The notes: generated from the sequence alone by a model not told the origin. DNA of 15,985 bases from Prevotellaceae bacterium UBA711 (GCA_002297545.1 DBLZ01000124.1:1-15985), one strand, 5' to 3'; positions 5,973 through 14,169 are shown, counted from the stretch's first letter. Translations and numbers: made by a program.

Positions 5973-7186
5973 TGGGATTCTGGCAACACATATTATATAA
6001 CAGGAGCACATTATATAACAGGAGCACACGACGCCTGCGGCAGATGCTGGAGTCGGTGAGGATGCGCGACTTCAGCCTGCAATATGCCACGGAGCACCTG
6101 CACGGCGAGGAGAGGCGCATGGCGGAGGAGATAAACGCCGTGATAAGGGAGTTCCGCGAGACGGAGCAGAGGCACGAGGGCGAGTCGCACTTCTACGATG
6201 CACTCCTCTCCAAGGTGGACGCCATGCTGATAGCCACAGACGATGCCGGGAAGGTGCGCTGGATGAACCGTGCGGCACGGGACGGCCTGTGCGGCTTCAT
6301 GTTCGAATCCTTTGACAGCCTGGCCGCATTGCACCCCTCCTTGCCGCAGAAACTCAGGGAACTGAAGGTGGGCGGGGCGCAACTGATAGCCTTCACCACA
6401 CCGCAGGGCGAGGAAAGGCAGTATGCGGCGTCGCGGACCGGAATATACGTCCGGGGCATAGCATATCGCCTGTACAGCCTGCAAAGCGTGGCGCCTATCA
6501 TGAGGCAGGGCGAGATGATAGCCCAGCAGCGGCTTATGCGCATACTCACACACGAGATAATGAATTCGCTCACCCCCATCGTCTCCCTGTCCGAAACCCT
6601 GTCCGATGCCTTGGCAGACGGCAATGACGGCATGCGCCTGCCCGATGAGGAGATGTGCAAGGCACTGTCCGTCATAAGCCGCAGGGCAAGCGGGCTGATG
6701 CGCTTTGTGGAGAAGTACAGGCTGGTGTCGGGCATAGCCATGCCGGAGATGAAGGCCGTCAATGTGGGGGACTTCGTGCACGGGCTCATGGGCGTAGCCC
6801 GCTCCATTGCCGGAGCCGGGGGCCGCGTGTGCTGCGATGTGCAATGCCCGGACACGGTGGTGGACATGGACTGCCCGCAGATGGAGCAGGTGCTCATCAA
6901 CCTGCTGAAGAATGCCGTGGAGGCCGGGGCAACGCGCATTGGGGTGAGGCTTGCACACACGGAGGATTGCCGATGGCTGCTGCTGTCTGTGGAGGACAAT
7001 GGTGCGGGGATAGACCCGCATGCCATGGAAAACGTCTTCACACCCTTCTTCTCCACCAAGCCCGAGGGGCAGGGGATAGGACTGGCCGTGTGCAGGCAGA
7101 TAGTCTCCAACCACGGAGGCATGATAGGCGCGGAGCCGGTGGACGGCGGCAAGGGGACACGCTTTACCGTGCGTCTGCCCCTGTGA
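5972..7186 (+). CDS. Soluble sensor histidine kinase, partner of the NtrC-type regulator
   Basis: This 404-residue kinase has no transmembrane segment, so it is predicted to be cytoplasmic. A short N-terminal region (MGFWQHILYN...) leads to helices at about 20-70. A PAS-like sensor region follows (about 72-175), then the dimerisation helix with H-box ILTHEIMNSL (H194). The ATPase domain has the N-box around N310-N314 (INLLKNA), G1 DNGAGI (342-347), the F-box TPFFSTK (357-363) and G2 GQGIGLAV. It would phosphorylate D55 of the regulator encoded immediately upstream. The genes overlap by one base (TGATG), implying translational coupling; no separate ribosome site is visible. The start fits homologues that begin with an M-x-FF/W-x-x-I motif. 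An 18-bp tandem duplication near the 5' end repeats LYNRST. The 3' end overlaps the convergent phosphoesterase gene by 23 bp. The signal sensed is unknown. Confidence 0.93.
   Translation: MGFWQHILYNRSTLYNRSTRRLRQMLESVRMRDFSLQYATEHLHGEERRMAEEINAVIREFRETEQRHEGESHFYDALLSKVDAMLIATDDAGKVRWMNRAARDGLCGFMFESFDSLAALHPSLPQKLRELKVGGAQLIAFTTPQGEERQYAASRTGIYVRGIAYRLYSLQSVAPIMRQGEMIAQQRLMRILTHEIMNSLTPIVSLSETLSDALADGNDGMRLPDEEMCKALSVISRRASGLMRFVEKYRLVSGIAMPEMKAVNVGDFVHGLMGVARSIAGAGGRVCCDVQCPDTVVDMDCPQMEQVLINLLKNAVEAGATRIGVRLAHTEDCRWLLLSVEDNGAGIDPHAMENVFTPFFSTKPEGQGIGLAVCRQIVSNHGGMIGAEPVDGGKGTRFTVRLPL
5992..6027 (+). repeat. Perfect 18-bp tandem duplication inside the kinase gene
   Basis: ATTATATAACAGGAGCAC occurs twice without a gap (5992-6009 and 6010-6027). 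It adds six codons, so the protein reads LYNRST twice at residues 8-19. The reading frame is kept. Each unit contains AGGAG, which resembles a ribosome site, but the nearest ATG downstream (6044-6046) would remove the N-terminal motif shared by relatives. Confidence 0.95.
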
Positions 7187-8282
7187 GCGTGATGACGTCT
7201 ATCTCAGGCCATGCCCCAAGGCGGAAAGGCACGTTGCTGCCGGTGCCGGTGCTGACATACAGGTGCTGCCCACCCTCATGGCTGTAGAGGCCTCCCCATT
7301 CGGGATATATGAAAGCCGAGGGCGAATGGTTGCCTATGCGCAGCTGCATGGCATGGGTGTGGCCGGAGAGGGTCAGGGCAATGTCCGTGTGGCCCGCCAC
7401 GGCTTGCCGCCAGAAGGACGGGTCGTGGCTGAGCAGTATTTTGAATGCACCCGCCTGCAGCCCCTCCATTGCCCGTGGCAGGTCGGCACGCTGCGGAAAG
7501 GGCGGCTTGCCGCCGTTCTCTATGCCGAGTATGGCGATGGAGTCGGACCGGTGGCGCACTACCACATGCTCGTTCAGCAACACCTGCCAGCCCATCTGCC
7601 GTTGCATGGCCACCAGTTCCCGTGTCTGTACGTGCGGTGGACGCCTGGCGTCATGTGCACCGTAGGTACAATAGTCGTGGTTGCCCAGTATGGATATGAT
7701 GCCGTCCGTGGCATGCAGGCGTGAAAGGGTGGGGAGGAAGCGCGGCAGCTCATCGGATGAGAGGTTGACGATGTCCCCGGTGAAGACTATCAGGTCGGGG
7801 CATTGTGCATTGACCTGCTCCACTATTTTGTCCACCATGTGCGGTGCTGCGGCATAGGTGCCTATGTGGAGGTCCGAGATGTGCACTATGCGGTAGCCTT
7901 GGAATGATGCAGGCAAATGCCGGCATGCGATGGATACGGGACGGACGACGAGATGCCTCCACCCGAAGATGAAACCGCAGAGGATGACGGCGACAAGCCC
8001 CGCACGCACAACGATGCCTGTGCGTGGCAGTTGCACCAGTACGAAGGCGGCATGGAACCATCGCGGTATGTATGCCACCAGGAAAATGCATATTATGAGT
8101 ACAAAGACCCATGAGGCGGAAAAGCCTGATGCCCGCAGGAGCACAAGTGAGCACAGTAGTGCAGGGGCAAGCCAATGGGCATAGCGCCATGGGGTGGGAT
8201 AGTAGCCCGCCACGCTGTACCACAGATATATGTCGGATAGCAGTGACAGGATGAATGTGACAATGAGTATGCGGAGAACCAT
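7164..8282 (-). CDS. Membrane-anchored metallophosphoesterase (calcineurin-like)
   Basis: This 372-residue protein has about four N-terminal membrane segments (roughly 1-22, 33-50, 56-75 and 92-110), then a calcineurin-like phosphoesterase domain. The metal-binding motifs are all present: HISDLHIG (D137, H139), FTGDIVN (D170), GNHDY (N201, H202), LSHDPSFW (H286) and SGHTHAMQ (H308, H310). The overall design resembles the YkuE-like membrane phosphoesterases. Related enzymes cleave phosphodiester or pyrophosphate bonds, including lipid A precursors, but the substrate here is not evident. The catalytic domain's side of the membrane is not certain. It is the last gene of the leftward run, 37 nt after the YolD-like gene, with an AT-rich (TATATA) leader and no Shine-Dalgarno. 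Its last seven codons and stop overlap the 3' end of the convergent kinase gene. Confidence 0.93.
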   Translation of the reverse strand: MVLRILIVTFILSLLSDIYLWYSVAGYYPTPWRYAHWLAPALLCSLVLLRASGFSASWVFVLIICIFLVAYIPRWFHAAFVLVQLPRTGIVVRAGLVAVILCGFIFGWRHLVVRPVSIACRHLPASFQGYRIVHISDLHIGTYAAAPHMVDKIVEQVNAQCPDLIVFTGDIVNLSSDELPRFLPTLSRLHATDGIISILGNHDYCTYGAHDARRPPHVQTRELVAMQRQMGWQVLLNEHVVVRHRSDSIAILGIENGGKPPFPQRADLPRAMEGLQAGAFKILLSHDPSFWRQAVAGHTDIALTLSGHTHAMQLRIGNHSPSAFIYPEWGGLYSHEGGQHLYVSTGTGSNVPFRLGAWPEIDVITLTGADAR

Positions 8283-8319
8283 GAGGAATTATATATATGT
8301 ATATATAGATGTGTGTGGG

Positions 8320-8478
8320 TTATGTCTCTATGTCGTGTGGTTGCTGTCCTTCCCTGGCCTCGCCCTCTTTCAAGGCGGCAAACGGGGCGAACTGTGCGGC
8401 CCTGGACTCCATGCTCATGCGTTTGCGCCCTCGTGGATTCCAGTGTGGCAGGTGTATGATGTCGTCGTAATTGTTCAT
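8320..8478 (-). CDS. YolD-like small protein coupled to the Y-family polymerase
   Basis: This 52-residue frame starts at an ATG that overlaps the polymerase stop (ATGA) and is preceded by GGAGG nine bases upstream, one of the best ribosome sites in the window. It begins MNNYDDIIHLPHW and contains MSMESRAAQFAPFAALKEGE (21-40). The R/K-M-S-x-x-x-RAAQFAPFAAL block is the hallmark of YolD-like proteins found beside Y-family polymerase genes in Firmicutes and Bacteroidetes. Their role is not firmly known; association with translesion synthesis is inferred from gene context. Homologues as I recall them are roughly twice as long, with a charged C-terminal region. This one stops at 8320 soon after the conserved block and ends in a polar tail (GQQPHDIET), so it is either a short form or truncated. 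Confidence 0.85.
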   Translation of the reverse strand: MNNYDDIIHLPHWNPRGRKRMSMESRAAQFAPFAALKEGEAREGQQPHDIET

Positions 8479-9908
8479 TTGCGGTGTCCTCCTATGGTGC
8501 CGTTGCGTTCGCGGCCGGTGGCCGCTTCTTCAAAGTTTATGCCTTTGAGCAGGGCGTTCTTTCCATAACGTTGACGGATGGCAAGGGAGGCAAGCATCAG
8601 GCGGCGCTCCTTCTCCTGCCGCTCTTTCTCCTCCACGGATTCCATGTCGTCGGAAGGCATGTCGGCAAACAGGTTCAGCTGGACGGCCTGGCCTTTATGC
8701 GAATCCTGTGGTGAGGAGGATTCCGGGACTACGTTCCCTGCGGTGAGGGTAAGCCTGCGTATCAGCAGGTCGGTGTTTACGATGCGTTGGAAGAGTTGCA
8801 TGGTGGCATGGGTTATATGCCTGGACAGGGACGTGGGGGGCGCCAGTGGCAGGCTGCCGTGGGCATGCACCGGGACCGTGCGCCCGTAGCGGTCGGTGGT
8901 TACAGGCCCATCGTAGCGGATGCGTATTTCCGGGCGGGTGAGGTTCTCTATGTCGTAGCCTATGGTCAGGATTACCTGGTTTGCCAGCAGGTGTTTTGCC
9001 AGCAGGTTGAGGGAAAGCGATTCGGCCATTTCGCGGGCAATCACGTGTGCCTCCTCGGCCGTGTATGGCCTGTTGAGGACCTGGCCGCAGGAGATGGACG
9101 ATGACTTGGGGCGGTATGCCTTGATGTCGCTGATGCGGCATGGCTCCCATCCCCAGGCATGGTCTATGAGAAGCTCGGCATTGACCCCGAAGAGCTTGTA
9201 CAGCAATTCTTCGCTGGAGAGGGACATGCGTGCCAGTTGCCCCATGGTGTGCACCCCGTAGCGTGCCAGTTTCTCGGCCGTGTGCCGCCCCACACGCCAG
9301 AAATCGGTCAGCGGGGTATGGTTCCATAGCATCCTCCTGTAGTCCTGTTCCGACAGCTGTGCTATGCGCACCCCGTCCTTGTCGGCCGGTATGTGCTTGG
9401 CCACAATGTCCATGGCCACCTTGGCAAGGTACATGTTCTCGCCTATTCCCGCAGTGGCGGTGATGCCTGTGGTGCGCAACACGTCGCGGATGATGGTGAC
9501 GACCAGTTCGTGGACGTCGGCCATGTCCTTGTTTATCAGAGCATAGTCCGTTATGTCCATGAACACCTCGTCCACCGAATAACGGTGTATATCCTCGGGG
9601 GCTATGTACTTGGTGTACACATCCATCACGCGGTCGCTGTATTCCAGATAGAGGGCCATGCGGGGCGGTGTGACGATGTAGTCCACATGACGTGCCTTTT
9701 GGCGAACCTCCCACAACCTGGCTCTGCCAGGGATGCCCAATGCCTTCAAGGCTGGTGTCACGGCAAGGCAGATGGTCTTGTCGGTGCGGCTTTCGTCCGC
9801 CACCACCAGGCGTGCTGTGAGAGGGTCAAGTCCGCGTTCCACACACTCTACCGAGGCGTAGAACGACTTCAGGTCTATGGCTATGTACGTACGCTGTTGG
9901 GATGGCAT
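8475..9908 (-). CDS. Y-family translesion DNA polymerase (UmuC/DinB-like)
   Basis: This 477-residue protein starts with the Y-family palm motif YIAIDLKSFYASVE (catalytic D12, steric-gate candidate Y17). It has the second metal motif YSVDEVFMD (D113, E114). A helix-hairpin-helix thumb element, FWRVGRHTAEKLARYGVHTM, lies near 205-224, followed by a little-finger domain. The C-terminal ~60 residues are charged and probably flexible. Such polymerases copy damaged DNA with low fidelity, usually in contact with the sliding clamp. The subtype looks like the UmuC-like polymerases that travel with YolD-like partners rather than with UmuD. The gene starts 5 nt after the BspA-repeat gene and overlaps the YolD-like gene by 4 nt. 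I could not identify an SOS box upstream, and there is no promoter of its own. Confidence 0.95.
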   Translation of the reverse strand: MPSQQRTYIAIDLKSFYASVECVERGLDPLTARLVVADESRTDKTICLAVTPALKALGIPGRARLWEVRQKARHVDYIVTPPRMALYLEYSDRVMDVYTKYIAPEDIHRYSVDEVFMDITDYALINKDMADVHELVVTIIRDVLRTTGITATAGIGENMYLAKVAMDIVAKHIPADKDGVRIAQLSEQDYRRMLWNHTPLTDFWRVGRHTAEKLARYGVHTMGQLARMSLSSEELLYKLFGVNAELLIDHAWGWEPCRISDIKAYRPKSSSISCGQVLNRPYTAEEAHVIAREMAESLSLNLLAKHLLANQVILTIGYDIENLTRPEIRIRYDGPVTTDRYGRTVPVHAHGSLPLAPPTSLSRHITHATMQLFQRIVNTDLLIRRLTLTAGNVVPESSSPQDSHKGQAVQLNLFADMPSDDMESVEEKERQEKERRLMLASLAIRQRYGKNALLKGINFEEAATGRERNGTIGGHRK

Positions 9909-9913
9909 GTGGA

Positions 9914-11014
9914 TCAGTCATTCTTATAAATGCCATGTGCATCATACCATTTGGACTTGCTGAGGGGCAGTATCTCGTTGAACAGTATCCATTCATGGTC
10001 TTTGCAGAAGTCCGCCAGCAGGGCATCGGGGACATAGAGTCTAACCATACTGCGCTCCAGACCTCCTTCCCTCATGGCCCGTGGCATCTTGAAAAAGGTG
10101 TCGCTCAATATGTATATGGTATTTATTTTATTGCATTGGGAGATTTGCCGGCACATCTGTTCCCTCACCTTGTACGGGATCGATACCTCTCGTATGCTGG
10201 TTGTACCGTCAAAGGCATCCTTTCCCATACTGTGCACAATTTTGGGAAACAAGGCTATTGTCAGTCGTGGACAATCTGCAAATGCCTTGCTGCCTATCTG
10301 CGTCAGCCCGGCTCTCACTGTCAGTTCTTCCAGGGCCGTGCAACTAAGGAATGCCTTACTGCCTATGCTCCTGCATTCCACATCCACATACCTCAGGTAG
10401 CGGCAGTAAGCGAATGCTCCGGCAGCGATGTCTCCTACATTGTAGTAACAGACATAGGATGTGGCGCGGTTGGAAGATTCCTTGCGTGGTTTGGGGGCGG
10501 ATGCTGTGGCCTTGGCCGCAGAGGTACTGCTGTCAGCCGTCTTGCCGGCTGTGGTTGCACCGTTGTTCCGCGCGGCCTTCCGGGCTACATTGACTCGGAG
10601 CTTTGCAATGCGCTCCCGCTCTGCGGCCAGCCGTTCCTTTCTGACACGTTCCTGTTCCATGCGCAGTTTTTCCTCCTCCCTGCGCTGACTGTCATACCTG
10701 CACCATGTAATTCCCCACAGGAAGACCAGCATGTACATGCCTACGATGATCGTCATCAGTCCCATCATCATGCCGCCGAGGCTAAGTTGCCGTGTCTTGT
10801 CGGCTGGTTGCTCCTTAACGGCCTGAATGGGTGATACCGGCAAAGGATTACCCTTATCTTTGGACTGTTGTGACTGAACGTCGGCATACGTATCGGTATG
10901 TCCCTCAGAGGTGCGGCCGGAATGAAACAACTTACGAAGCGGATCCAGCATGCTACTTCTGCCATAGTTCCCGCCATTCTCCTGTTTATTGTAGTGTCCT
11001 TCGTCGTGGCTCAT
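9914..11014 (-). CDS. Membrane-anchored BspA-type leucine-rich-repeat protein
   Basis: This 366-residue protein has an unusual order. A polar, probably disordered N-terminus (1-76) is followed by one membrane segment (about 79-104, LSLGGMMMGLMTII...). Next come a highly charged coiled coil (about 106-148, repeats of RREEEKLRMEQERVRKER type) and a low-complexity Ala/Thr/Ser/Lys linker (150-185). The C-terminal part carries BspA (LRR_5) repeats at about 195-295, with the tell-tale GAFAYCRYLRYVDV, GSKAFLSCTALEELTV and GSKAFADCPRLT. A further about 70 residues end the protein. There is no cleavable signal peptide, whereas typical BspA proteins are secreted. BspA repeats mediate protein-protein contacts; no specific partner can be named. 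The gene lies 23 nt after the P-type ATPase gene and 5 nt before the polymerase gene. Topology is uncertain because positive charges occur on both sides of the membrane segment. Confidence 0.85.
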   Translation of the reverse strand: MSHDEGHYNKQENGGNYGRSSMLDPLRKLFHSGRTSEGHTDTYADVQSQQSKDKGNPLPVSPIQAVKEQPADKTRQLSLGGMMMGLMTIIVGMYMLVFLWGITWCRYDSQRREEEKLRMEQERVRKERLAAERERIAKLRVNVARKAARNNGATTAGKTADSSTSAAKATASAPKPRKESSNRATSYVCYYNVGDIAAGAFAYCRYLRYVDVECRSIGSKAFLSCTALEELTVRAGLTQIGSKAFADCPRLTIALFPKIVHSMGKDAFDGTTSIREVSIPYKVREQMCRQISQCNKINTIYILSDTFFKMPRAMREGGLERSMVRLYVPDALLADFCKDHEWILFNEILPLSKSKWYDAHGIYKND

Positions 11015-11037
11015 GTATGAAGGTAGTTAGGTCCCCG

Positions 11038-13734
11038 TTATCTGTGTTTCTTGCCGACAGGCACAAGGCCCTCCATTTCTCCCAGCAACAATATCGGTGC
11101 GCTGAGAGCCGCTATAAGCAACCACTCGCTTATAGGCAGAGGCGCAGCATGGAACATACTGCCGCCAAAGGTGGTGATAAGTATCTGTCCGCACACAATC
11201 TGCAACACCACACCCAGGAAGCTTTTGCATTTTCTTATTCCTGAAAAGACATGGCGATGTGTGTTGAAGGCACGTGCATTGAACATGTTCCACACCTGGA
11301 GCATGACAAAGAAGGTGAAGAAGCGGCTGAGATCCAGGGCGGAGATGTCGTCCTTGTGGTGCATGTACAGCAGGGCACACATCAGTATGACCGTGAACAG
11401 CAGTCCCGTGACCAGTATGCGCCATGCCATGGCCCGTGTGATGATAAAATCCCCGTCGGCACCGCTGCGACGCGGTTTGTCCAGCATTACTGCCGGATCG
11501 GGTGGGAGAGAGGCCAGTGCACCTGCGGCAAAGGTGTCCATTATCAGGTTTACCCACAGCATCTGCGCTATGGTCAGTGGTGACCCCATGCCCAGCAACG
11601 AACATATAAGCACAATGGAGCATGCCACAACGTTTATGGTTAGCTGGAACAGCAGGAAGCGCTGTATGTTGCAATATAACGAGCGCCCCCACATGACGGC
11701 CTTGGCTATACTGGCAAAGGAGTTGTCCAGTATGGTAATGTCGCTGGCTTCTTTGGCCACCGATGTTCCATCGCCCATGGAGAGACCCACCTGTGCCGCC
11801 TTCAGGGCCGGTGCATCATTGGTTCCATCGCCCGTCACGGCCACCACGGCATCCTGTCCTTGCAACAGACGCACCAACCGCTGTTTGTCCGTGGGGCGTG
11901 CGCGGCACATTATCTTCAGGCTCCGGGCACGTTGGGCGGCCATATCGTCGGTGAGAGCCTCGAACTCTGCGCCGGTGATGATGCGATCGTTGGCGTCCCC
12001 ATCCTGCCAAACGCCTATCTGACGGGCTATTTCCCTGGCGGTGGCTGGCGTGTCGCCCGTGACAATTTTTATGTCTATGCCTGCCTTGCGGCATTCGTCC
12101 ACGGCACAAGGCACATCCTCACGTACGGGATCTGATATGGCTGCCACACCAAGGAAAGTGAGGTCGTGCAATGTCAGGCGACCGTCCACATAGGGAGCAT
12201 CATCATCATCCGCCTTAATCATTTTGTATGCAAACCCCAGTGTGCGCATGGCACGGCTTTGGTATGCCAGCAAGCAAGCCTCGATGTCTGACCGCATTTC
12301 CGATGCAGGACGGTTGCCATCGGGGAGCGCAACATTGCTGCAAAGCCCCAGCACTATCTCGGGGGCTCCCTTTACGTAGAGCACCTTTGTCCCGGTCTGT
12401 GGTGACATGACCACCGTGGCCATGTACTTGCGTTCGGTGGAGAACGTCAGTTGGCTGAGCACCTTGGCCCCGGCACGCAGTTGCCCGTAATCGTATCCCG
12501 CATCGTGTAACCATAACAACAGTGCGGCTTCAGTGGGATTGCCCAATGTTTTGATACTGTCCGCCTCACCGGAAAGGTTGGCCGTGGAGTTGGCAGCAAT
12601 ACCCTCGCGTATCAGGCGACTGCATAGGTCATTTCCCTGCTCTTGATCCTTCAGGGCATAGAACGAGGTCGAAGCCACGCGCATCTGGTTCTGCGTCAGC
12701 GTGCCGGTCTTGTCGGTGCATATCACAGTGGTGGCACCCATCGTTTCGCAGGCATGCATCTTACGCACCAGGTTGTTGGTCTTCAACATCCTGTTCATGC
12801 TCAGGGCCAGACTTATGGTAACGCTCATGGGCAACCCTTCGGGGACAGACACCACCACCAGTGTCACGGCTATCATGAAGTTGTGAAGAATCTGTTCGAA
12901 GATACCGAAAATACCCATGCCGTCTGCCTCAATCAATACTTTAATTGATAGCGCGAGAAAGGTAACAATAGCAACGGTATAGCTGGCTTTGCTTATGAGA
13001 TTTGCCAGTCGTTGTAACTGCAACTGCAAGGGTGTGTCCAGATTGTTATCCATCTGTGCTCCCTGATTTACTTTGCCGTATTCTGTGGCATCGCCTACGG
13101 CCACTACCTGCATGATGCCATGTCCGTTCATCACTGTGGTGCCGCGCATGACATGGTTGGACGGATATGTCGCGTCGAGGTCGAAGTCAGCCTCTCTGGT
13201 GGTCTTGGATGTGACAGGCTCACCGGTCAGTGTGGACTCGTTGACCTGCATCGAAACCGCCTCCAGCAGAAGTCCGTCTGCCGGTATCTCGTCTCCGGTG
13301 TCCAGCATGACGATGTCCCCCACGACAATGTCTGCCCGGGTGGTCTCCGCAACATGTCCGTTGCGTATCACCGTGACAGGTATATCATCATTTACCCGAT
13401 TGAGTACGACAAACGCTTTGGCAGCCTTGAGTTCGAAAAGGAAACCAACCGAACTTGCCAGTATGATGGCAAACAGGATGCCCAAGGGCTCCATGAATGC
13501 TTTCCATCCCGTCTGATCCGGTCCCCAACAGTGTATGGCGGCAATGACCATTGCCAATACCCATGCAAACAGCAGGATGCGTATGATGGGATCTTGAAAC
13601 TTCTCCAGGTATTGTGCCCACAACGATGCTTTGGGCGGTGCCGTCAATACGTTGGTGCCATGTTGTTGTCTGCTGTCTTCTACTTCCTCTGAGGTCAGTC
13701 CTTGCCATCCGGAGCCTTGTATCATCTGTTTCAT
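11038..13734 (-). CDS. Calcium-type P-type ATPase (P2 class, PMCA-like)
   Basis: This 898-residue pump is complete: N-terminal cation-ATPase region, actuator loop LTGEPVT (169-175), TM4 motif VPEGLP (E299), phosphorylation site CTDKTGTLTQNQ (D341), nucleotide-binding KGAPE (455-459), TGDTPATA (559-566) and hinge GDGTNDAPALK (635-645). TM5/TM6 have N701 and NLIMDTFAAGAL (D733), which with E299 match the single high-affinity Ca2+ site pattern of PMCA-type (P2B) pumps. It would expel Ca2+ from the cytoplasm using ATP; other divalent ions are possible. The length suits bacterial PMCA-like pumps, without the eukaryotic calmodulin tail. It is the first of five same-strand genes. A -7 element at 13753-13760 gives a leader of about 12 nt, and no Shine-Dalgarno is visible. 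The nearest relation in function to downstream genes is unclear. Confidence 0.95.
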   Translation of the reverse strand: MKQMIQGSGWQGLTSEEVEDSRQQHGTNVLTAPPKASLWAQYLEKFQDPIIRILLFAWVLAMVIAAIHCWGPDQTGWKAFMEPLGILFAIILASSVGFLFELKAAKAFVVLNRVNDDIPVTVIRNGHVAETTRADIVVGDIVMLDTGDEIPADGLLLEAVSMQVNESTLTGEPVTSKTTREADFDLDATYPSNHVMRGTTVMNGHGIMQVVAVGDATEYGKVNQGAQMDNNLDTPLQLQLQRLANLISKASYTVAIVTFLALSIKVLIEADGMGIFGIFEQILHNFMIAVTLVVVSVPEGLPMSVTISLALSMNRMLKTNNLVRKMHACETMGATTVICTDKTGTLTQNQMRVASTSFYALKDQEQGNDLCSRLIREGIAANSTANLSGEADSIKTLGNPTEAALLLWLHDAGYDYGQLRAGAKVLSQLTFSTERKYMATVVMSPQTGTKVLYVKGAPEIVLGLCSNVALPDGNRPASEMRSDIEACLLAYQSRAMRTLGFAYKMIKADDDDAPYVDGRLTLHDLTFLGVAAISDPVREDVPCAVDECRKAGIDIKIVTGDTPATAREIARQIGVWQDGDANDRIITGAEFEALTDDMAAQRARSLKIMCRARPTDKQRLVRLLQGQDAVVAVTGDGTNDAPALKAAQVGLSMGDGTSVAKEASDITILDNSFASIAKAVMWGRSLYCNIQRFLLFQLTINVVACSIVLICSLLGMGSPLTIAQMLWVNLIMDTFAAGALASLPPDPAVMLDKPRRSGADGDFIITRAMAWRILVTGLLFTVILMCALLYMHHKDDISALDLSRFFTFFVMLQVWNMFNARAFNTHRHVFSGIRKCKSFLGVVLQIVCGQILITTFGGSMFHAAPLPISEWLLIAALSAPILLLGEMEGLVPVGKKHR

Positions 13735-13752
13735 GAATGATGTTTACGGTCA

Positions 13753-13760
13753 CAAAGATA
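13753..13760 (-). promoter_or_regulatory. -7 promoter element upstream of the P-type ATPase run
   Basis: The minus strand reads TATCTTTG, matching TAnnTTTG. The predicted start is near 13746, 12 nt before the ATG at 13734. I find no clear TTTG at the -33 position (the region reads GAAACTCCGAATTTTTCCC), so the promoter is either weak or activator-dependent. It could drive all five genes down to 7164. Confidence 0.55.
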
Positions 13761-13842
13761 GGGAAAAATTCGGAGTTTCGCGCCCTCATGGTGTGGCTCT
13801 TTTTACTATTTCCCTTGTTTGACGGATAAGCATGGCATGGAA

Positions 13843-13914
13843 GCCTGGTACGATAAAGCCGGATACCTTGCTGCGGGGCCGCGACGTACAAACCTTTTTC
13901 TCACCGTGCCAGGC
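13843..13914. repeat. Widely spaced inverted repeat GCCTGGTACG / CGTGCCAGGC
   Basis: The arms at 13843-13852 and 13905-13914 match at 9 of 10 positions and are 52 bp apart. They lie in the non-coding region between the divergent ATPase and secreted-protein genes. The stretch between them contains GATAAAGCCGG, which resembles a unit of the nearby 22-bp array. Function unknown; no coding sequence is seen in 13735-14227. Confidence 0.35.
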
Positions 13915-13960
13915 ATCTGTCCATGTAGGGAAAGAGAAGCGCATTCCGTGGGGCGGCAGC

Positions 13961-14048
13961 GATGAAAACGGGTTTTCCCGGTCCGATAAACCGGTTCTTT
14001 CGGCTGAATAAACCAGTATTCTCCTTCGAATAAACCGGTTCTTTACAC
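13961..14048. repeat. Intergenic 22-bp-periodic AAACCGG repeat array (array B)
   Basis: Four direct units have cores AAACG (13966), AAACC (13988), AAACC (14010) and AAACC (14032), exactly 22 bp apart. The best two units read GATAAACCGGTTCTTT (13985) and GAATAAACCGGTTCTTT (14028); the third is GAATAAACCAGTATTCT. GATAAACCGG also occurs in the array at 833-920. The array lies between two divergent promoters, about 120 bp upstream of the secreted-protein promoter. There are no unique spacers, so it is not CRISPR. Confidence 0.7.
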
Positions 14049-14169
14049 AGCCTCTTCATGAGGTTGTCTGTGCCGACACACGGCTCGGGAATGATCGCAC
14101 CACTGACAGGTTGGCCACATATAACGGCAATAAGGGCGTTTTTTGTGGCGGAATTAGTGGAAATTTCGT

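Noticed and set aside
13961..14048. CRISPR-like short repeat array
   Set aside because: The units are only about 22 bp including all variable bases, with no unique spacers, no long conserved repeat and no cas genes.
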